Source: Streptomyces peucetius
GTDB taxonomy: Bacteria; Actinomycetota; Actinomycetes; Streptomycetales; Streptomycetaceae
Direction of reading: 5' to 3'
Length of the DNA: 64,000 nucleotides
Assembly: GCF_025854275.1 (NCBI RefSeq)
Contig: NZ_CP107567.1
Coordinates: 4,588,001 to 4,652,000 of the forward strand
The notes below the pieces were generated by a model. That model saw only the letters and a program-made list of their open reading frames with translations. It had not been told where the DNA came from and searched no databases. The position numbers and the translations under genes are program-made. Shown piece by piece: positions 9,243 through 20,904 of the stretch (positions are counted from its first letter, which is position 1; each line of letters starts with the position of its first letter).

Positions 9243-11731
9243 CCGTCACCACGTCCGGTTCCGCCGCCGCGGGTGGTAACGCCGCGGTCCCGCCCGAGGA
9301 CCTCGTCTCGCTGACCATCGACGGCATCGAGATCTCCGTACCCAAGGGAACCCTGGTCATCCGCGCCGCGGAGATGCTCGGGATCGAGATCCCGCGCTTC
9401 TGCGACCACCCGCTCCTCGACCCCGCCGGCGCCTGCCGCCAGTGCATCGTCGAGGTGGAGGGCCAGCGCAAGCCGATGGCCTCCTGCACCATCACCTGCA
9501 CCGACGGAATGGTCGTCAAGTCGCAGCTCACCTCGCCCGTCGCCGAGAAGGCGCAGAAGGGCGTGATGGAGCTGCTGCTGATCAACCATCCGCTGGACTG
9601 CCCGGTCTGCGACAAGGGCGGAGAGTGCCCGCTGCAGAACCAGGCCGTCTCGCACGGCCAGGCCGACTCCCGCTTCGAGGGGAAGAAGCGGACCTTCGAG
9701 AAGCCGGTCCCGGTCTCCACCCAGGTGCTGCTCGACCGCGAGCGGTGCGTGCTGTGCGCGCGCTGCACCCGCTTCTCCAACCAGATCGCGGGCGACCCGA
9801 TGATCGAACTGCTGGAGCGCGGCGCGCTGCAGCAGGTGGGCACCGGCGAGGGCGACCCGTTCGAGTCGTACTTCTCCGGCAACACCATCCAGATCTGCCC
9901 GGTGGGCGCGCTCACCTCCGCCGCCTACCGGTTCCGCTCCCGCCCGTTCGACCTCATCTCCTCGCCGTCCGTCTGCGAGCACTGCGCGGGCGGCTGCGCG
10001 ACCCGCACCGACCACCGCCGCGGCAAGGTCATGCGGCGCATGGCCGCCGAGGACCCGGAGGTCAACGAGGAGTGGCTGTGCGACAAGGGGCGCTTCGGCT
10101 TCCGCTACGCCCAGCAGCGGGACCGGCTCACCACGCCCCTGGTCCGTAACGAGCAGGGCGTGCTGGAGCCGGCGAGCTGGCCCGAGGCACTGGAGGCGGC
10201 GGCCCGCGGCCTCGTCAGGGGCCGCACCGGTGTCCTGACCGGCGGCCGGCTGACCGTCGAGGACGCCTACGCGTACGCCAAGTTCGCCCGCGTCGCACTC
10301 GACACCAACGACATCGACTTCCGGGCCCGCGTGCACTCCGCCGAGGAGGCCGACTTCCTCGCGGCGCGGGTCGCGGGACAGGGCAGGGACCTGTCCGGCA
10401 CCGGAGTCACGTACACGGCGCTGGAGAAGGCCCCGGCGGTGCTGCTCGCCGGGTTCGAGTCGGAGGAGGAGGCCCCCGGCGTCTTCCTGCGGCTGCGCAA
10501 GGCCAACCGCAAGCACGGGCAGCGCACCTTCTCCCTCGCCACGCACGCCACCCGCGGGCTCGCCAAGGCGGGCGGCACGCTGCTGCCCGCCGCGCCCGGC
10601 ACCGAGACCGACTGGCTGGACGCCCTGGCCTCCGGCACCGGCCTCGAAGGGGACGGCGCCGAGGCGGCTCAGGCGCTGCGCGCCGAGGGAGCGGTGATCG
10701 TGGTCGGCGAGCGGCTCGCCGCCGTGCCCGGCGGCCTCACCGCCGCCGCACGCGCGGCGACCGCCACCGGCGCGCAGCTGGTGTGGATCCCGCGCCGCGC
10801 CGGTGAGCGCGGCGCCGTGGAGGCGGGTGCGCTGCCGTCGCTGCTGCCGGGCGGCCGTCCGGCGACCGACCCGCGGGCCCGTGAGGAGACCGCGGAGGTC
10901 TGGCGCGTACGCGAACTTCCGCTGCGGTACGGCCGCGACACCGGCCAGATCGTGGAGGCGGCGGCCACCGGCGAACTGGGCGCGCTGCTCGTCGCGGGAG
11001 TCGAGGTCGCGGACCTGCCCGACCCGGCGCGGGCCCGTGAGGCGCTCGACGCGGTCGGCTTCCTGGTCTCGCTGGAGCTGCGGCCGAGCGAGGTGACCGA
11101 GCGGGCGGACGTCGTCCTCCCGGTCGCGGCCGTCGCGGAGAAGCCGGGCACCTTCCTCAACTGGGAGGGCCGGGCCCGGATGTTCGAGGCGGCGCTGAAG
11201 CCGGACCACATGACCCGCCGCCTCGCGCCGACGGACGCACGGGTGCTGCACATGCTCGCCGACACCCTCGACGTGCCCTTCGGGCTGCCGGACCTCAAGT
11301 CGGTACGCACCGAACTGGACCGGCTCGGCCGCTGGGACGGCCCGCGGGCCACCGAGCCGCTGGAGAGCGCCCACCCGCTGCCCCGGGCCGGGGAGGGCGA
11401 GGCGGTCCTCGCCGGTCACCGGCTCCTGCTCGACCAGGGCCTGCTGCAGCAGGGCGACGAGGCGCTCGCCGGTACCCGGCACGCCGCGGTCGCCCGGCTC
11501 TCGGCGGCCACCGCCGCGGAGACGGGCGTCAAGGACGGCGACGAGCTGGAGGTCTCCGGACCGGCCGGCTCCGTGCGGCTGCCGCTCCAGGTCGGCGACA
11601 TGCCCGACCGGGTCGTGTGGCTGCCGATGAACTCGGTGGGCGGCGGTGTCACCGCGGACACGGGCGCCCGCCCCGGTGAGCTCGTCCGCATCGCGCCCGC
11701 CGCCGAGGCCGCCCCGGAGGTGCAGTCATGA
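9239..11731 (+). CDS. nuoG: NADH-quinone oxidoreductase subunit G (75 kDa)
   Basis: 830 aa. The N-terminal third binds a [2Fe-2S] cluster ([15 protein letters not shown]) and two [4Fe-4S] clusters ([12 protein letters not shown], then CVLCARC and CPVGA). A further four-Cys site (CEHCAGGC ... CDKGRF) corresponds to cluster N7, found in many bacteria. The rest is a degenerate molybdopterin-oxidoreductase fold that has lost its cofactor role in this family. It wires electrons from NuoF to the NuoI clusters. Confidence 0.96.
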   Translation: MTVTTSGSAAAGGNAAVPPEDLVSLTIDGIEISVPKGTLVIRAAEMLGIEIPRFCDHPLLDPAGACRQCIVEVEGQRKPMASCTITCTDGMVVKSQLTSPVAEKAQKGVMELLLINHPLDCPVCDKGGECPLQNQAVSHGQADSRFEGKKRTFEKPVPVSTQVLLDRERCVLCARCTRFSNQIAGDPMIELLERGALQQVGTGEGDPFESYFSGNTIQICPVGALTSAAYRFRSRPFDLISSPSVCEHCAGGCATRTDHRRGKVMRRMAAEDPEVNEEWLCDKGRFGFRYAQQRDRLTTPLVRNEQGVLEPASWPEALEAAARGLVRGRTGVLTGGRLTVEDAYAYAKFARVALDTNDIDFRARVHSAEEADFLAARVAGQGRDLSGTGVTYTALEKAPAVLLAGFESEEEAPGVFLRLRKANRKHGQRTFSLATHATRGLAKAGGTLLPAAPGTETDWLDALASGTGLEGDGAEAAQALRAEGAVIVVGERLAAVPGGLTAAARAATATGAQLVWIPRRAGERGAVEAGALPSLLPGGRPATDPRAREETAEVWRVRELPLRYGRDTGQIVEAAATGELGALLVAGVEVADLPDPARAREALDAVGFLVSLELRPSEVTERADVVLPVAAVAEKPGTFLNWEGRARMFEAALKPDHMTRRLAPTDARVLHMLADTLDVPFGLPDLKSVRTELDRLGRWDGPRATEPLESAHPLPRAGEGEAVLAGHRLLLDQGLLQQGDEALAGTRHAAVARLSAATAAETGVKDGDELEVSGPAGSVRLPLQVGDMPDRVVWLPMNSVGGGVTADTGARPGELVRIAPAAEAAPEVQS

Positions 11732-11859
11732 CCGCCCGTGACCTCGGCCGGCCGGTGGCCGCGCGTATGCGCGGCGCCGTGCCGGCGGCCGGGTCCCCGA
11801 CCCCTGCCGGCCTGCCGGACACCGCTCCGGCCACCCCCGCACCGGAGGTGCGCGCATGA
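11728..11859 (+). CDS. Small ORF bridging nuoG and nuoH (hypothetical)
   Basis: A 43-codon frame whose ATG overlaps the nuoG stop and whose TGA overlaps the nuoH ATG, filling the gap exactly. The product would be Ala/Pro-rich, [14 protein letters not shown]... ending APEVRA. The nuoH ribosome site GGAGGTG lies in its last codons, as in the nuoF-nuoG ORF. It has no known domain and its coding status is unproven. Confidence 0.35.
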   Translation: MTARDLGRPVAARMRGAVPAAGSPTPAGLPDTAPATPAPEVRA

Positions 11860-13253
11860 CCACGCTGGCTCATGTCGCAGAAGCGCAGCGCAGCGTCCTC
11901 GCACTCGAGGACCTGTCGATGTTCGGACGCGACCCGTGGTGGCTCGTCGTCATCAAGGCCGTCTTCTGCTTCGCCTTCCTGATGGTGACCGTGCTCTTCT
12001 CCATCGTGTGGGAGCGCAAGGTCGTCGCCTGGATGCAGCTGCGCATCGGCCCCAACCGGCACGGCCCGTGGGGCCTGCTGCAGTCGCTCGCCGACGGCAT
12101 CAAGCTGATGCTGAAGGAAGACGTGATCGTCAAGCGGGCGGACAAGGCCGTCTACATCCTCGCGCCGATCGTCGCGGCGATCCCGGCCTTCATGGCGATC
12201 GCCGTGATCCCCTTCGGCCCGGCGGGCAACGAGATCTCGATCTTCGGCCAGCGCACCACGATGCAGCTCACCGACCTGCCGATCGCGATGCTCTACATCC
12301 TCGCGGTCGCCTCCGTCGGCATCTACGGCATCGTGCTCGCCGGCTGGTCCTCCGGCTCGACGTACCCGCTGCTCGGCGGTCTGCGCGCCTGCGCGCAGAT
12401 GATCTCCTACGAGATCGCGATGGGCGCGGCCTTCGCCTCGGTCTTCCTCTACTCCGGGTCGATGTCGACCTCGGCGATCGTGGAGGCGCAGGCGGACCGC
12501 TGGTTCGTCGTCCTGCTGCCGGTCTCGTTCATCATCTACGTCGTCACGATGGTCGGCGAGACGAACCGCGCCCCGCTGGACATGCCGGAGTCCGAGGGTG
12601 ACCTGGTCGGCGGCTTCAACACCGAGTACAGCTCCATCAAGTTCGCGATGTTCATGCTGGCCGAGTACGTCAACATGGTCACCGTCGCCGCCGTCTCGGT
12701 CACCCTCTTCCTGGGCGGCTGGCGGGCCCCGTACCCGGTCTCCACCTTCTGGGAGGGCGCGAACCACGGCTGGTGGCCGATGCTCTGGTTCGTCCTCAAG
12801 GTCCAGCTGCTGCTGTTCTTCTTCATCTGGCTGCGCGGCACACTGCCCCGCGTCCGCTACGACCAGCTGATGAAGCTCGGCTGGAAGGTCCTCATCCCGG
12901 TCTCCGTGGTCTGGCTGATGCTGGTGGCGACCGTGCGCGCGCTGCGCAACGAGAACTACGACTTCCAGCAGATCGTGCTGTACGTCGGCGGCGCGGTGAT
13001 CGCGGTGCTGCTGCTCTCGTTCGTCGCCGACGTCTTCCGCGGCAAGAAGGAGAAGGCGGAGGAGGCGGCCAGGCCGGCGCCGCCCGCCTTCGACCCGATG
13101 GCCGGCGGTTTCCCCGTACCGCCGCTGCCCGGACAGGAGTTGCCTCCCGTCCCGCGCAGGCGGTCCCGGCAGGAGCGCGAACTGATTGTCAGTGGCGGGC
13201 CCAATACTGACAGTGATGAACCTCGGGACGGAAAGGAGGCTGACGGTGTCTGA
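11856..13253 (+). CDS. nuoH: NADH-quinone oxidoreductase subunit H
   Basis: 465 aa, about eight membrane helices. Conserved family loops are present: [20 protein letters not shown] and the [16 protein letters not shown]...GGFNTEYS loop, whose acidic residues line the path from the quinone cavity. The C-terminal 100 residues are a charged Pro/Arg-rich cytoplasmic tail. NuoH anchors the peripheral arm to the membrane arm. It overlaps nuoI by 8 nt. Confidence 0.96.
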   Translation: MTTLAHVAEAQRSVLALEDLSMFGRDPWWLVVIKAVFCFAFLMVTVLFSIVWERKVVAWMQLRIGPNRHGPWGLLQSLADGIKLMLKEDVIVKRADKAVYILAPIVAAIPAFMAIAVIPFGPAGNEISIFGQRTTMQLTDLPIAMLYILAVASVGIYGIVLAGWSSGSTYPLLGGLRACAQMISYEIAMGAAFASVFLYSGSMSTSAIVEAQADRWFVVLLPVSFIIYVVTMVGETNRAPLDMPESEGDLVGGFNTEYSSIKFAMFMLAEYVNMVTVAAVSVTLFLGGWRAPYPVSTFWEGANHGWWPMLWFVLKVQLLLFFFIWLRGTLPRVRYDQLMKLGWKVLIPVSVVWLMLVATVRALRNENYDFQQIVLYVGGAVIAVLLLSFVADVFRGKKEKAEEAARPAPPAFDPMAGGFPVPPLPGQELPPVPRRRSRQERELIVSGGPNTDSDEPRDGKEADGV

Positions 13254-13878
13254 GGAATCCGAGAGCACGTTCCAGAATCCGGTTGCCGGCTTCGGCGTGA
13301 CCTTCAAGGCCATGTTCAAGAAGCGGCTGACCGAGCAGTATCCGGAGCAGGAGAAGGTCACGGCGCCGCGCTTCCACGGCCGGCACCAGCTCAACCGCCA
13401 TCCGGACGGGCTCGAGAAGTGCGTCGGTTGCGAGCTGTGCGCCTGGGCCTGCCCCGCGGACGCGATCTACGTGGAGGGCGCGGACAACACCGAGGAGGAG
13501 CGCTACTCCCCGGGCGAGCGGTACGGCCGCGTCTACCAGATCAACTACGCCCGCTGCATCTTCTGCGGACTGTGCATCGAGGCGTGCCCGACCCGCGCGC
13601 TGACCATGACCAACGAGTTCGAACTGGCCGACACCAGCCGGGCCAACCTCATCTTCACCAAGGAGCAGCTGCTCGCCGGTCTGGAAGAGGGCATGGTCGA
13701 CTCGCCGCACGCCATCTACCCCGGCATGGACGAGCAGGACTACTACCGTGGCCTGGTCACGGAGGCCGCGCCGGGCACGGTCCAGCAGGCCGCGGTCTCC
13801 AAGGACGAGAAGGTCCAGGAAGGCGAGTCGACCTTCGGCGAGGACGAGCCCGCGTCGAAGAAGGTGATCGGCGCATGA
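13246..13878 (+). CDS. nuoI: NADH-quinone oxidoreductase subunit I (2x[4Fe-4S])
   Basis: 210 aa from a GTG with an AAAGGAGG ribosome site; longer in-frame starts inside nuoH lack one. Two ferredoxin motifs are seen: [12 protein letters not shown] and [12 protein letters not shown], the ligands of clusters N6a and N6b that link NuoG to NuoB. The C-terminus is an acidic tail. The stop overlaps the nuoJ ATG. Confidence 0.96.
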   Translation: MSEESESTFQNPVAGFGVTFKAMFKKRLTEQYPEQEKVTAPRFHGRHQLNRHPDGLEKCVGCELCAWACPADAIYVEGADNTEEERYSPGERYGRVYQINYARCIFCGLCIEACPTRALTMTNEFELADTSRANLIFTKEQLLAGLEEGMVDSPHAIYPGMDEQDYYRGLVTEAAPGTVQQAAVSKDEKVQEGESTFGEDEPASKKVIGA

Positions 13879-14729
13879 GCATCCTCGCCGCCACCGTCAC
13901 CTCCACGGGCGAGGCCGTCCAGTTCTGGGTGCTCGGCACCATCGCCGTCATCGGGGCGCTCTGCACCATCCTGATGAAGCGGGCCGTGCACAGCGCCCTC
14001 TGCCTGGCCGGGACCATGATCATCCTCGCGGTGTTCTACCTGGCCAACGGCGCGTACTTCCTCGGTGTCGTCCAGATCGTCGTCTACACCGGCGCGATCA
14101 TGATGCTGTTCCTCTTCGTCGTGATGCTCGTCGGCGTCACGGCCGCCGACTCCCTCAAGGAGACGCTGAAGGGCCAGCGCTGGCTGGCCGTCGCCTGCGG
14201 ACTCGGTTTCGGCATCCTGCTGATCGCCGGCATCGGCAACGCCTCGCTGAAGAACTTCAACGGACTGGGCGCCGCCAACTCCGCGCACGGCGGGAACGTC
14301 GAGGGTCTCGCCGCACTCATCTTCACCAAGTACGTCTTCGCCTTCGAGATCACCGGCGCGCTGCTGATCACCGCCGCCGTCGGCGCGATGGTGCTCACCC
14401 ACCGGGAGCGCACCGAGCGCGCCATGACCCAGCGCGAACTGTCCGAGCAGCGCGTACGGGAGGGCAAGCACCTCCCGCCGCTGCCCGCCCCCGGTGTCTA
14501 CGCCCGGCACAACGCGGTGGACATCGCCGGTCTGCTCCCGGACGGCACCCCGTCCGAGCTGACAGTCAACCGGACACTGCGCGCCCGCGGGCAGATCCGG
14601 GACGTCTCCACCGAGGCGCTGAACGACCTCAAGGCGCTGGAGCAGCGCTCCGAGGAGCGCCTCGGACGTGACCGGGACGAGCACGACGGGAACGAGCACG
14701 ACCGGGACGGACAGGAGGCCAAGCGGTGA
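13875..14729 (+). CDS. nuoJ: NADH-quinone oxidoreductase subunit J
   Basis: 284 aa. Five membrane helices in the first 170 residues, with the [21 protein letters not shown] segment that carries the pi-bulge helix of the family. The C-terminal 110 residues are a charged tail ([15 protein letters not shown] at the end) that is longer than in proteobacterial NuoJ. A membrane-arm subunit next to NuoK. GTGA overlap with nuoK. Confidence 0.95.
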   Translation: MSILAATVTSTGEAVQFWVLGTIAVIGALCTILMKRAVHSALCLAGTMIILAVFYLANGAYFLGVVQIVVYTGAIMMLFLFVVMLVGVTAADSLKETLKGQRWLAVACGLGFGILLIAGIGNASLKNFNGLGAANSAHGGNVEGLAALIFTKYVFAFEITGALLITAAVGAMVLTHRERTERAMTQRELSEQRVREGKHLPPLPAPGVYARHNAVDIAGLLPDGTPSELTVNRTLRARGQIRDVSTEALNDLKALEQRSEERLGRDRDEHDGNEHDRDGQEAKR

Positions 14730-15025
14730 ATCCGGTCAACTACCTCTATCTGGCCGCCCTGCTGTTCACCATCGGCGCGGCAGGAGTCCTGATCCGGCGG
14801 AACGCGATCGTGGTGTTCATGTGCATCGAGCTGATGCTCAACGCCTGCAACCTCGCGTTCGTCGCCTTCTCCCGCATGCACGGCAATCTCGACGGCCAGA
14901 TCATCGCGTTCTTCACGATGGTCGTCGCCGCCGCCGAGGTCGTGGTGGGGCTCGCGATCATCGTGTCGCTGTTCCGTTCCCGCCACTCGGCCTCGGTCGA
15001 CGACGCCAGCCTGATGAAGCTGTAA
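14726..15025 (+). CDS. nuoK: NADH-quinone oxidoreductase subunit K
   Basis: 99 aa, the usual family length, three membrane helices. The proton-path glutamates are present: [16 protein letters not shown] in helix 2 and the [17 protein letters not shown] segment in helix 3. It links NuoJ/NuoA to the antiporter-like NuoN. nuoL starts 15 bp later. Confidence 0.96.
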   Translation: MNPVNYLYLAALLFTIGAAGVLIRRNAIVVFMCIELMLNACNLAFVAFSRMHGNLDGQIIAFFTMVVAAAEVVVGLAIIVSLFRSRHSASVDDASLMKL

Positions 15026-15040
15026 GGGGTCGGAAGAATC

Positions 15041-16984
15041 GTGGAGAACCTGATTGCGCTGCTCGTCGCGGCGCCACTGCTCGGAGCGGCGGTCCTGCTC
15101 TGCGGCGGACGCCGCCTCGACAAGACCGGCCACTGGCTGGGCACCCTGCTCGCCGCGGCCTCGTTCGTCGTCGGCGCCGTACTGTTCGCGGACATGCTCG
15201 GCAAGGGCGGCGAGGAACGCGCCCTGCACCAGAGGCTGTTCAGCTGGGTCCCCGTCGAGGGCTTCCAGGCGGACATCGCCTTCCAGCTCGACCAGCTGTC
15301 GATGACCTTCGTCCTGCTGATCACCGGTGTGGGCACGCTGATCCACATCTACTCGATCGGTTACATGGAGCACGACGAGCGGCGCCGCCGCTTCTTCGGC
15401 TACCTCAACCTGTTCCTCGCGGCGATGCTCCTGCTGGTCCTCGCCGACAACTACCTGCTGCTGTACATGGGCTGGGAGGGCGTCGGTCTCGCGTCCTACC
15501 TGCTGATCGGTTTCTGGCAGCACAAGCCGAGCGCGGCGACCGCGGCGAAGAAGGCGTTCCTCGTCAACCGGGTCGGCGACATGGGCCTGTCGATCGCGAT
15601 CATGCTGATGTTCACCACCTTCGGCACGTTCGCCTTCGGCCCGGTGCTTCAGTCCACGGGTGAGACCTCGGAAGGCATGCTGACGGCCATCGGCCTGATG
15701 CTGCTGCTCGCCGCGTGCGGCAAGTCCGCCCAGGTGCCGCTGCAGTCCTGGCTCGGTGACGCGATGGAGGGCCCGACCCCGGTCTCGGCCCTCATCCACG
15801 CCGCCACCATGGTCACCGCGGGCGTCTACCTCATCGTCCGCTCCGGTGCGATCTTCAACGCCGCGCCGGACGCGCAGCTCGCGGTCGTCGTCGTGGGTGC
15901 GGTCACGCTCCTGTTCGGTGCGATCGTCGGTTGTGCGAAGGACGACATCAAGAAGGCGCTGGCCGGTTCGACGATGTCGCAGATCGGCTACATGATCCTG
16001 GCGGCCGGCCTCGGCCCGATCGGATACGCCTTCGCGATCATGCACCTGGTGACGCACGGCTTCTTCAAGGCCGGGCTCTTCCTCGGCGCCGGTTCGGTCA
16101 TGCACGGCATGAACGACGAGGTGGACATGAGGAAGTACGGCGGTCTGCGCAAGTACATGCCGATCACCTTCGTCACCTTCGGTCTCGGCTATCTGGCCAT
16201 CATCGGTTTCCCGGGTCTGTCCGGGTTCTGGTCCAAGGACAAGATCATCGAGGCGGCGTTCGCCTACGACGACGGCATCCGAGGCTGGATCTTCGGCGGG
16301 GTGGCACTCCTCGGCGCGGGCATCACCGCGTTCTACATGACGCGCGTGATGATCCTGACCTTCTTCGGGGAGAAGCGCTGGCAGCCGGCGCCCGACCCGG
16401 ACAAGGCGGCGAGTGTCGAGCCGGGCGTGGAGGCTCACCCCGGCGAGATGCCGCACCCGCACGAGTCGCCGAAGTCCATGACGATCCCGATGATCGTGCT
16501 GGCCTTCGGGTCGGTCTTCGCGGGGGCGTTCTTCTCCATCGGCGACCGGTTCGCCAACTGGCTCGCCCCGGTCACCGAGTTCGAGCACCCGCACCCGGTG
16601 ATCAGCGTCCCGGCCATCACCACCGCGACGATGGTGGTCCTGCTGGCCGGCGCCCTGATCGCCTACCTGATGTACGGGCGCCGGCCGGTGCCGGTCACCG
16701 CACCGCGCGGCTCGCTGCTCACCCGGGCCGCCCGCCGCGATCTCCTCCAGGACGACTTCAACCACGTGGTCCTGGTCCGCGGCGGCGAGCACCTCACCCG
16801 GTCCCTGGTCTACGTGGACCACAGCCTGGTCGACGGAGTGGTGAACGGGACGGCCGCCACGTTCGGCGGGCTCTCCGGCCGGCTGCGCAAGCTGCAGAAC
16901 GGCTACGCCCGCAGCTACGCGGTCTCGATGTTCGGCGGTACGGCGATCCTGATCGCCGCCACCCTGCTGATGAGGGCGGTCTGA
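15041..16984 (+). CDS. nuoL: NADH-quinone oxidoreductase subunit L (proton pump)
   Basis: 647 aa, GTG start. It is an antiporter-like subunit with the conserved [17 protein letters not shown] helix, the [20 protein letters not shown] segment (Lys/His proton path) and [16 protein letters not shown]. The C-terminal part holds the lateral amphipathic helix that runs along the membrane arm in structures of this family. nuoM follows after 2 bp. Confidence 0.96.
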   Translation: MENLIALLVAAPLLGAAVLLCGGRRLDKTGHWLGTLLAAASFVVGAVLFADMLGKGGEERALHQRLFSWVPVEGFQADIAFQLDQLSMTFVLLITGVGTLIHIYSIGYMEHDERRRRFFGYLNLFLAAMLLLVLADNYLLLYMGWEGVGLASYLLIGFWQHKPSAATAAKKAFLVNRVGDMGLSIAIMLMFTTFGTFAFGPVLQSTGETSEGMLTAIGLMLLLAACGKSAQVPLQSWLGDAMEGPTPVSALIHAATMVTAGVYLIVRSGAIFNAAPDAQLAVVVVGAVTLLFGAIVGCAKDDIKKALAGSTMSQIGYMILAAGLGPIGYAFAIMHLVTHGFFKAGLFLGAGSVMHGMNDEVDMRKYGGLRKYMPITFVTFGLGYLAIIGFPGLSGFWSKDKIIEAAFAYDDGIRGWIFGGVALLGAGITAFYMTRVMILTFFGEKRWQPAPDPDKAASVEPGVEAHPGEMPHPHESPKSMTIPMIVLAFGSVFAGAFFSIGDRFANWLAPVTEFEHPHPVISVPAITTATMVVLLAGALIAYLMYGRRPVPVTAPRGSLLTRAARRDLLQDDFNHVVLVRGGEHLTRSLVYVDHSLVDGVVNGTAATFGGLSGRLRKLQNGYARSYAVSMFGGTAILIAATLLMRAV

Positions 16985-16986
16985 CA

Positions 16987-18558
16987 ATGTCCTTTCCGAT
17001 TCTGACGGCCACGGCGGTGCTCCCGGCTCTCGGGGCCATCGCCACCGCCGCCGTACCGGCCGGCAAGCGGACCGCGGCCAAGTGGCTGGCGCTGCTGGTC
17101 TCGCTGGGCACGCTCGTGCTCGCCGCGATCGTGCTCGTACGGTTCGAGCCGGGCGGCGACCGGTACCAGCTCACCGAGTCCCACGCCTGGATCGCCGACT
17201 TCGGCGTCCGCTACGAGCTCGGCGTGGACGGCATCGGGGTCGTGATGGTGGCGCTGACCGCGCTGCTGATCCCGTTCGTGATCCTCGCCGGCTGGCACGA
17301 CGCCGACCCGCTGGAGACCAAATCGTCCCGCTGGCGGCCGACCCAGGGCTTCTTCGCCCTGATCCTGATGGTCGAGGCGATGGTGATCCTCTCCTTCGAG
17401 GCCACCGACGTCTTCCTCTTCTACATCCTGTTCGAAGCCATGCTGATCCCGATGTACTTCCTCATCGGCGGCTTCGGCGACCGTGCCCACGCGGGCACCG
17501 ACGAGAACGCGGCGGCCCAGCGGTCCTACGCGGCCGTGAAGTTCCTGCTCTACAACCTGGCCGGCGGACTGATCATGCTGGCCGCGGTCATCGGTCTGTA
17601 CGTGGTCGCGGGCAGCTTCTCGCTCTCCGAGATCGCCCAGGCGCGGGCGAGCGGCGAACTGGAGATGGCGACCAACACCGAGCGGCTGCTGTTCCTGGGC
17701 TTCTTCTTCGCCTTCGCGATCAAGGCGCCGCTGTGGCCGCTGCACACCTGGCTGCCCAACGCCATGGGCGAGGCGACCGCCCCGGTGGCCGTGCTGATCA
17801 CCGCGGTCGTCGACAAGGTCGGCACCTTCGCGATGCTGCGCTTCTGCCTCCAGCTGTTCCCCGAGGCGTCGAAGTGGGCCACACCCGCCGTGCTGGTGCT
17901 GGCGCTGATCAGCATCGTCTACGGCGCGCTGCTCGCGGTCGGCCAGCGCGACATCAAGCGTCTGATCGCCTATGCGTCGGTGTCCCACTTCGGCTTCATC
18001 ATCATGGGCATCTTCGCGATGACCAGCCAGGGCCAGTCCGGCGCGACGCTCTACATGGTCAACCACGGACTGTCCACGGCGGCGCTGATGCTGGTGGCCG
18101 GCTTCCTCATCTCGCGGCGCGGTTCGCGGCTCATCGCCGACTACGGCGGCGTGCAGAAGGTCGCGCCCGTGCTTGCCGGCACCTTCCTGATCGGTGGTCT
18201 GGCCACGCTCTCGCTGCCGGGGCTCGCGCCGTTCGTCAGTGAGTTCCTGGTCCTGGTGGGCACGTTCGCCGCCTACCCCGTCGTCGGGATCATCGCCACC
18301 ATCGGCATCGTGCTCGCCGCGCTCTACACCCTCGTCCTCTACCAGCGGACGATGACCGGGCCGGTGAAGGCCGAGGTGCGCAAGATGCCGGACCTCAGGG
18401 CTCGTGAACTGGCGGTCGTCGCCCCGCTGATCGCACTGCTGCTCTTCCTCGGTGTCTTCCCGAAGCCGCTGACGGAGATCATCGACCCGGCCGTGGAGCA
18501 CACGATGTCCGACGTTCAGAAGCAGGACCCCCGGCCCGATGTGGAGGCGGCCAAGTGA
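16987..18558 (+). CDS. nuoM: NADH-quinone oxidoreductase subunit M (proton pump)
   Basis: 523 aa from ATG MSFPILTATAVLP. Antiporter-like subunit; the conserved Glu is in YILFEAMLIPMYFLIGG, the central Lys in FAIKAPLWPLHTWLPNA, and the second Lys region in RDIKRLIAYASVSHFGF. About 14 membrane helices are predicted from hydrophobicity. Its stop overlaps the nuoN GTG. Confidence 0.96.
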   Translation: MSFPILTATAVLPALGAIATAAVPAGKRTAAKWLALLVSLGTLVLAAIVLVRFEPGGDRYQLTESHAWIADFGVRYELGVDGIGVVMVALTALLIPFVILAGWHDADPLETKSSRWRPTQGFFALILMVEAMVILSFEATDVFLFYILFEAMLIPMYFLIGGFGDRAHAGTDENAAAQRSYAAVKFLLYNLAGGLIMLAAVIGLYVVAGSFSLSEIAQARASGELEMATNTERLLFLGFFFAFAIKAPLWPLHTWLPNAMGEATAPVAVLITAVVDKVGTFAMLRFCLQLFPEASKWATPAVLVLALISIVYGALLAVGQRDIKRLIAYASVSHFGFIIMGIFAMTSQGQSGATLYMVNHGLSTAALMLVAGFLISRRGSRLIADYGGVQKVAPVLAGTFLIGGLATLSLPGLAPFVSEFLVLVGTFAAYPVVGIIATIGIVLAALYTLVLYQRTMTGPVKAEVRKMPDLRARELAVVAPLIALLLFLGVFPKPLTEIIDPAVEHTMSDVQKQDPRPDVEAAK

Positions 18559-20210
18559 GCGCTACAGCTGTCCACAACCTGTGGACAACGGCTGCGGATG
18601 TCGAGCCGCTCGGCAGGATCCCCGCGCCCCACATCGAGTACGCACAGCTGGCACCCGTGCTGATCGTCGTCGGTGCGGCGGTCCTGGGCATCCTCGTGGA
18701 GGCGTTCGTCCCACGCCGGGCTCGTTACTACACACAGGTGTTCCTCACCGTCGTCGCCCTCACGGCCGCGTTCGCGGCGATCGTCGGGCTCGCCGCGAGC
18801 GGGTACGCCACGACCGAGAAGCAGATCGCGGCGATGGGCGCCATCGCGGTCGACGGCCCGGCCCTGTTCCTCCAGGGCACGATCCTGCTGGCCTCGCTGG
18901 TCGCGGTCTTCACCTTCGCCGAGCGCCGGCTCGACCCGGTCGCCCACGGCAATCGCGTCGACTCGTTCGCCGCGGAGGCCGCCGCCGTACCCGGCAGCGA
19001 ACACGAGAAGGCCGCGGTCAAGGCCGGGTTCACCACCACCGAGGTGTTCCCGCTGGTGCTGTTCGCGATCGCCGGCATGCTGGTCTTCCCGGCGGCCAAC
19101 GACCTGCTGACGCTGTTCATCGCGCTCGAGGTCTTCTCCCTCCCGCTCTACCTCCTGTGCGCGGTGGCCCGCCGCAAGCGGCTCATGTCGCAGGAGGCCG
19201 CGGTGAAGTACTTCCTGCTGGGCGCGTTCTCCTCCGCGTTCCTGCTCTTCGGCATCGCCCTCGTCTACGGCTACGCGGGCTCCGTCTCGTACGCCCGGAT
19301 CGCCGAGGTCGTCGAGGGCAGCGTCCGCACCATCGACCCGGCGCTCGCCGACACCATGGGCAACGACGCGCTGCTGCTGATCGGCGGCGCGCTGATCCTC
19401 ATGGGCCTGCTGTTCAAGGTCGGCGCGGTGCCGTTCCACATGTGGACGCCCGACGTCTACCAGGGCGCGCCGACCCCGCTCACCGGCTTCATGGCCGCGG
19501 CCACCAAGGTCGCCGCGTTCGGTGCGCTGCTGCGCCTGCTGTACGTGGTCCTGCCGGGCATGGCCTGGGACTGGCGGCCCGTCATGTGGGCGGTCGCGAT
19601 CGTCACCATGCTGGGCGGCGCGATCGTCGCCATCACCCAGACCGACATCAAGCGGCTGCTGGCGTACTCCTCGATCGCCCACGCCGGCTTCATCCTCGCC
19701 GGTGTGATCGCCACGACCCCCGAGGGCATCTCGTCCGTCCTCTTCTACCTGCTCGCCTACTCCTTCGTGACCATCGGCGCGTTCGCCGTCGTCACGCTGG
19801 TGCGCGACGCGGGCGGCGAGGCGACGCACCTGTCCAAGTGGGCCGGTCTCGGACGCCGTTCGCCGCTGGTGGCGGCGGTCTTCGCGGTGTTCCTGCTGGC
19901 CTTCGCCGGCATCCCGCTGACCTCCGGCTTCTCCGGCAAGTTCGCCGTCTTCAAGGCGGCGGCGGAGGGCGGCGCGGGAGCGCTGGTCGTGGTGGGCGTG
20001 ATCTCGTCCGCGATCGCCGCGTTCTTCTACATCCGGGTCATCGTGCTGATGTTCTTCAGCGAGCCGAAGCCGGAGGGCCCCACGGTCGCCGTCCCCTCGC
20101 CGCTGACGATGACGACCATCGGCGTCGGCGTCGCGGTGACGCTGGTGCTCGGCCTCGCCCCCCAGTACTTCCTGGACCTGGCGAGCCAGGCGGGCGTGTT
20201 CGTGCGCTGA
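18555..20210 (+). CDS. nuoN: NADH-quinone oxidoreductase subunit N (proton pump)
   Basis: 551 aa, GTG start in a GTGA overlap. It has the antiporter-like core with LFIALEVFSLPLYLLCA, FKVGAVPFHMWTPDVYQGAP and TDIKRLLAYSSIAHAGF. The N-terminal 25 residues precede the first helix. Last gene of the operon; a strong hairpin follows 20 bp after the stop. Confidence 0.96.
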   Translation: MSATAVHNLWTTAADVEPLGRIPAPHIEYAQLAPVLIVVGAAVLGILVEAFVPRRARYYTQVFLTVVALTAAFAAIVGLAASGYATTEKQIAAMGAIAVDGPALFLQGTILLASLVAVFTFAERRLDPVAHGNRVDSFAAEAAAVPGSEHEKAAVKAGFTTTEVFPLVLFAIAGMLVFPAANDLLTLFIALEVFSLPLYLLCAVARRKRLMSQEAAVKYFLLGAFSSAFLLFGIALVYGYAGSVSYARIAEVVEGSVRTIDPALADTMGNDALLLIGGALILMGLLFKVGAVPFHMWTPDVYQGAPTPLTGFMAAATKVAAFGALLRLLYVVLPGMAWDWRPVMWAVAIVTMLGGAIVAITQTDIKRLLAYSSIAHAGFILAGVIATTPEGISSVLFYLLAYSFVTIGAFAVVTLVRDAGGEATHLSKWAGLGRRSPLVAAVFAVFLLAFAGIPLTSGFSGKFAVFKAAAEGGAGALVVVGVISSAIAAFFYIRVIVLMFFSEPKPEGPTVAVPSPLTMTTIGVGVAVTLVLGLAPQYFLDLASQAGVFVR

Positions 20211-20230
20211 CGGGCGGGCCGCACAGCGAG

Positions 20231-20267
20231 AAGGTCCGGCGTCTCCTCGGGGGAGGGGCCGGACCTT
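20231..20267. terminator. Hairpin terminator shared by nuoN and the convergent Uma2 gene
   Basis: A perfect 10-bp inverted repeat AAGGTCCGGC / GCCGGACCTT with a 17-nt loop sits in the 85-bp space between two converging genes, so it can act in both directions. Confidence 0.72.
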
Positions 20268-20295
20268 CGGCGTGTTCCGCCACTGCGGCACTCAC

Positions 20296-20904
20296 CTACT
20301 GCTCGCGGGACCGCCTGCGCTTGGGCGTGATCGCCGTGAGATCCAGATCGACGGGGAACGGGGCGTCCACCGTCATCCGGCCGCGGTGAATGCCCGTGGA
20401 CCGGTACTCGCCGGTGTTCGGCTCCAGCTCGAAGGTGTACACGACCGTCTTTCCCTCGACGTTCTCCACCCGCCAGTAGTGCGGGATCTTGGCGCGCGCG
20501 TACTTCACGGGCTTGGTCTCCCGGTCCCGGGTCAGCGACTCCGCGGAGACGACCTCGACGGCCAGCAGCACCGTCTGGGCCGGGAAGCGGGTCTGCTCCG
20601 CGTCCTGGATCACATGCTCGGGCACGACGATCACATCGGGCTCGGGGCGGTTCTGCCGGTCCACGTCGATGGTGAACTCGCGGACGACCTCGAAGTCGTC
20701 CGGTGCCAGCGACTGCAGCTGCCACTTGAAGAAGTCGACCGCTCGCTCGTGGAAAAGGGTCTGCGGACTTACGAAGACAAGGCTACCGTCGATCAGCTCC
20801 GTGTGCGGAGGCAGGTTGGGAAGCTTGTCCAGGTCGTCGGCGATCCAGCCGCCCACGGGCGGGACCGGCCAGTCGGCCTGCTTTGCCGTCGGTTCCACGC
20901 TCAT
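20296..20904 (-). CDS. Uma2 family (DUF820) endonuclease-like protein
   Basis: 202 aa from the ATG of MSVEPTAKQADWP, which has GGGAG 6 nt upstream; an upstream in-frame ATG lacks a site. The PD-(D/E)xK-like core of the Uma2 family is recognisable: LIDGSLVFVSPQTLFHERA, RPEPDVIVV (conserved Asp) and TVLLAVEVVSAESLTRDRETKPVKYA (Glu-x-Val). Streptomyces genomes have many copies and their role is unknown. The C-terminus ends in a basic stretch. It is transcribed towards nuoN. Confidence 0.85.
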   Translation of the reverse strand: MSVEPTAKQADWPVPPVGGWIADDLDKLPNLPPHTELIDGSLVFVSPQTLFHERAVDFFKWQLQSLAPDDFEVVREFTIDVDRQNRPEPDVIVVPEHVIQDAEQTRFPAQTVLLAVEVVSAESLTRDRETKPVKYARAKIPHYWRVENVEGKTVVYTFELEPNTGEYRSTGIHRGRMTVDAPFPVDLDLTAITPKRRRSREQ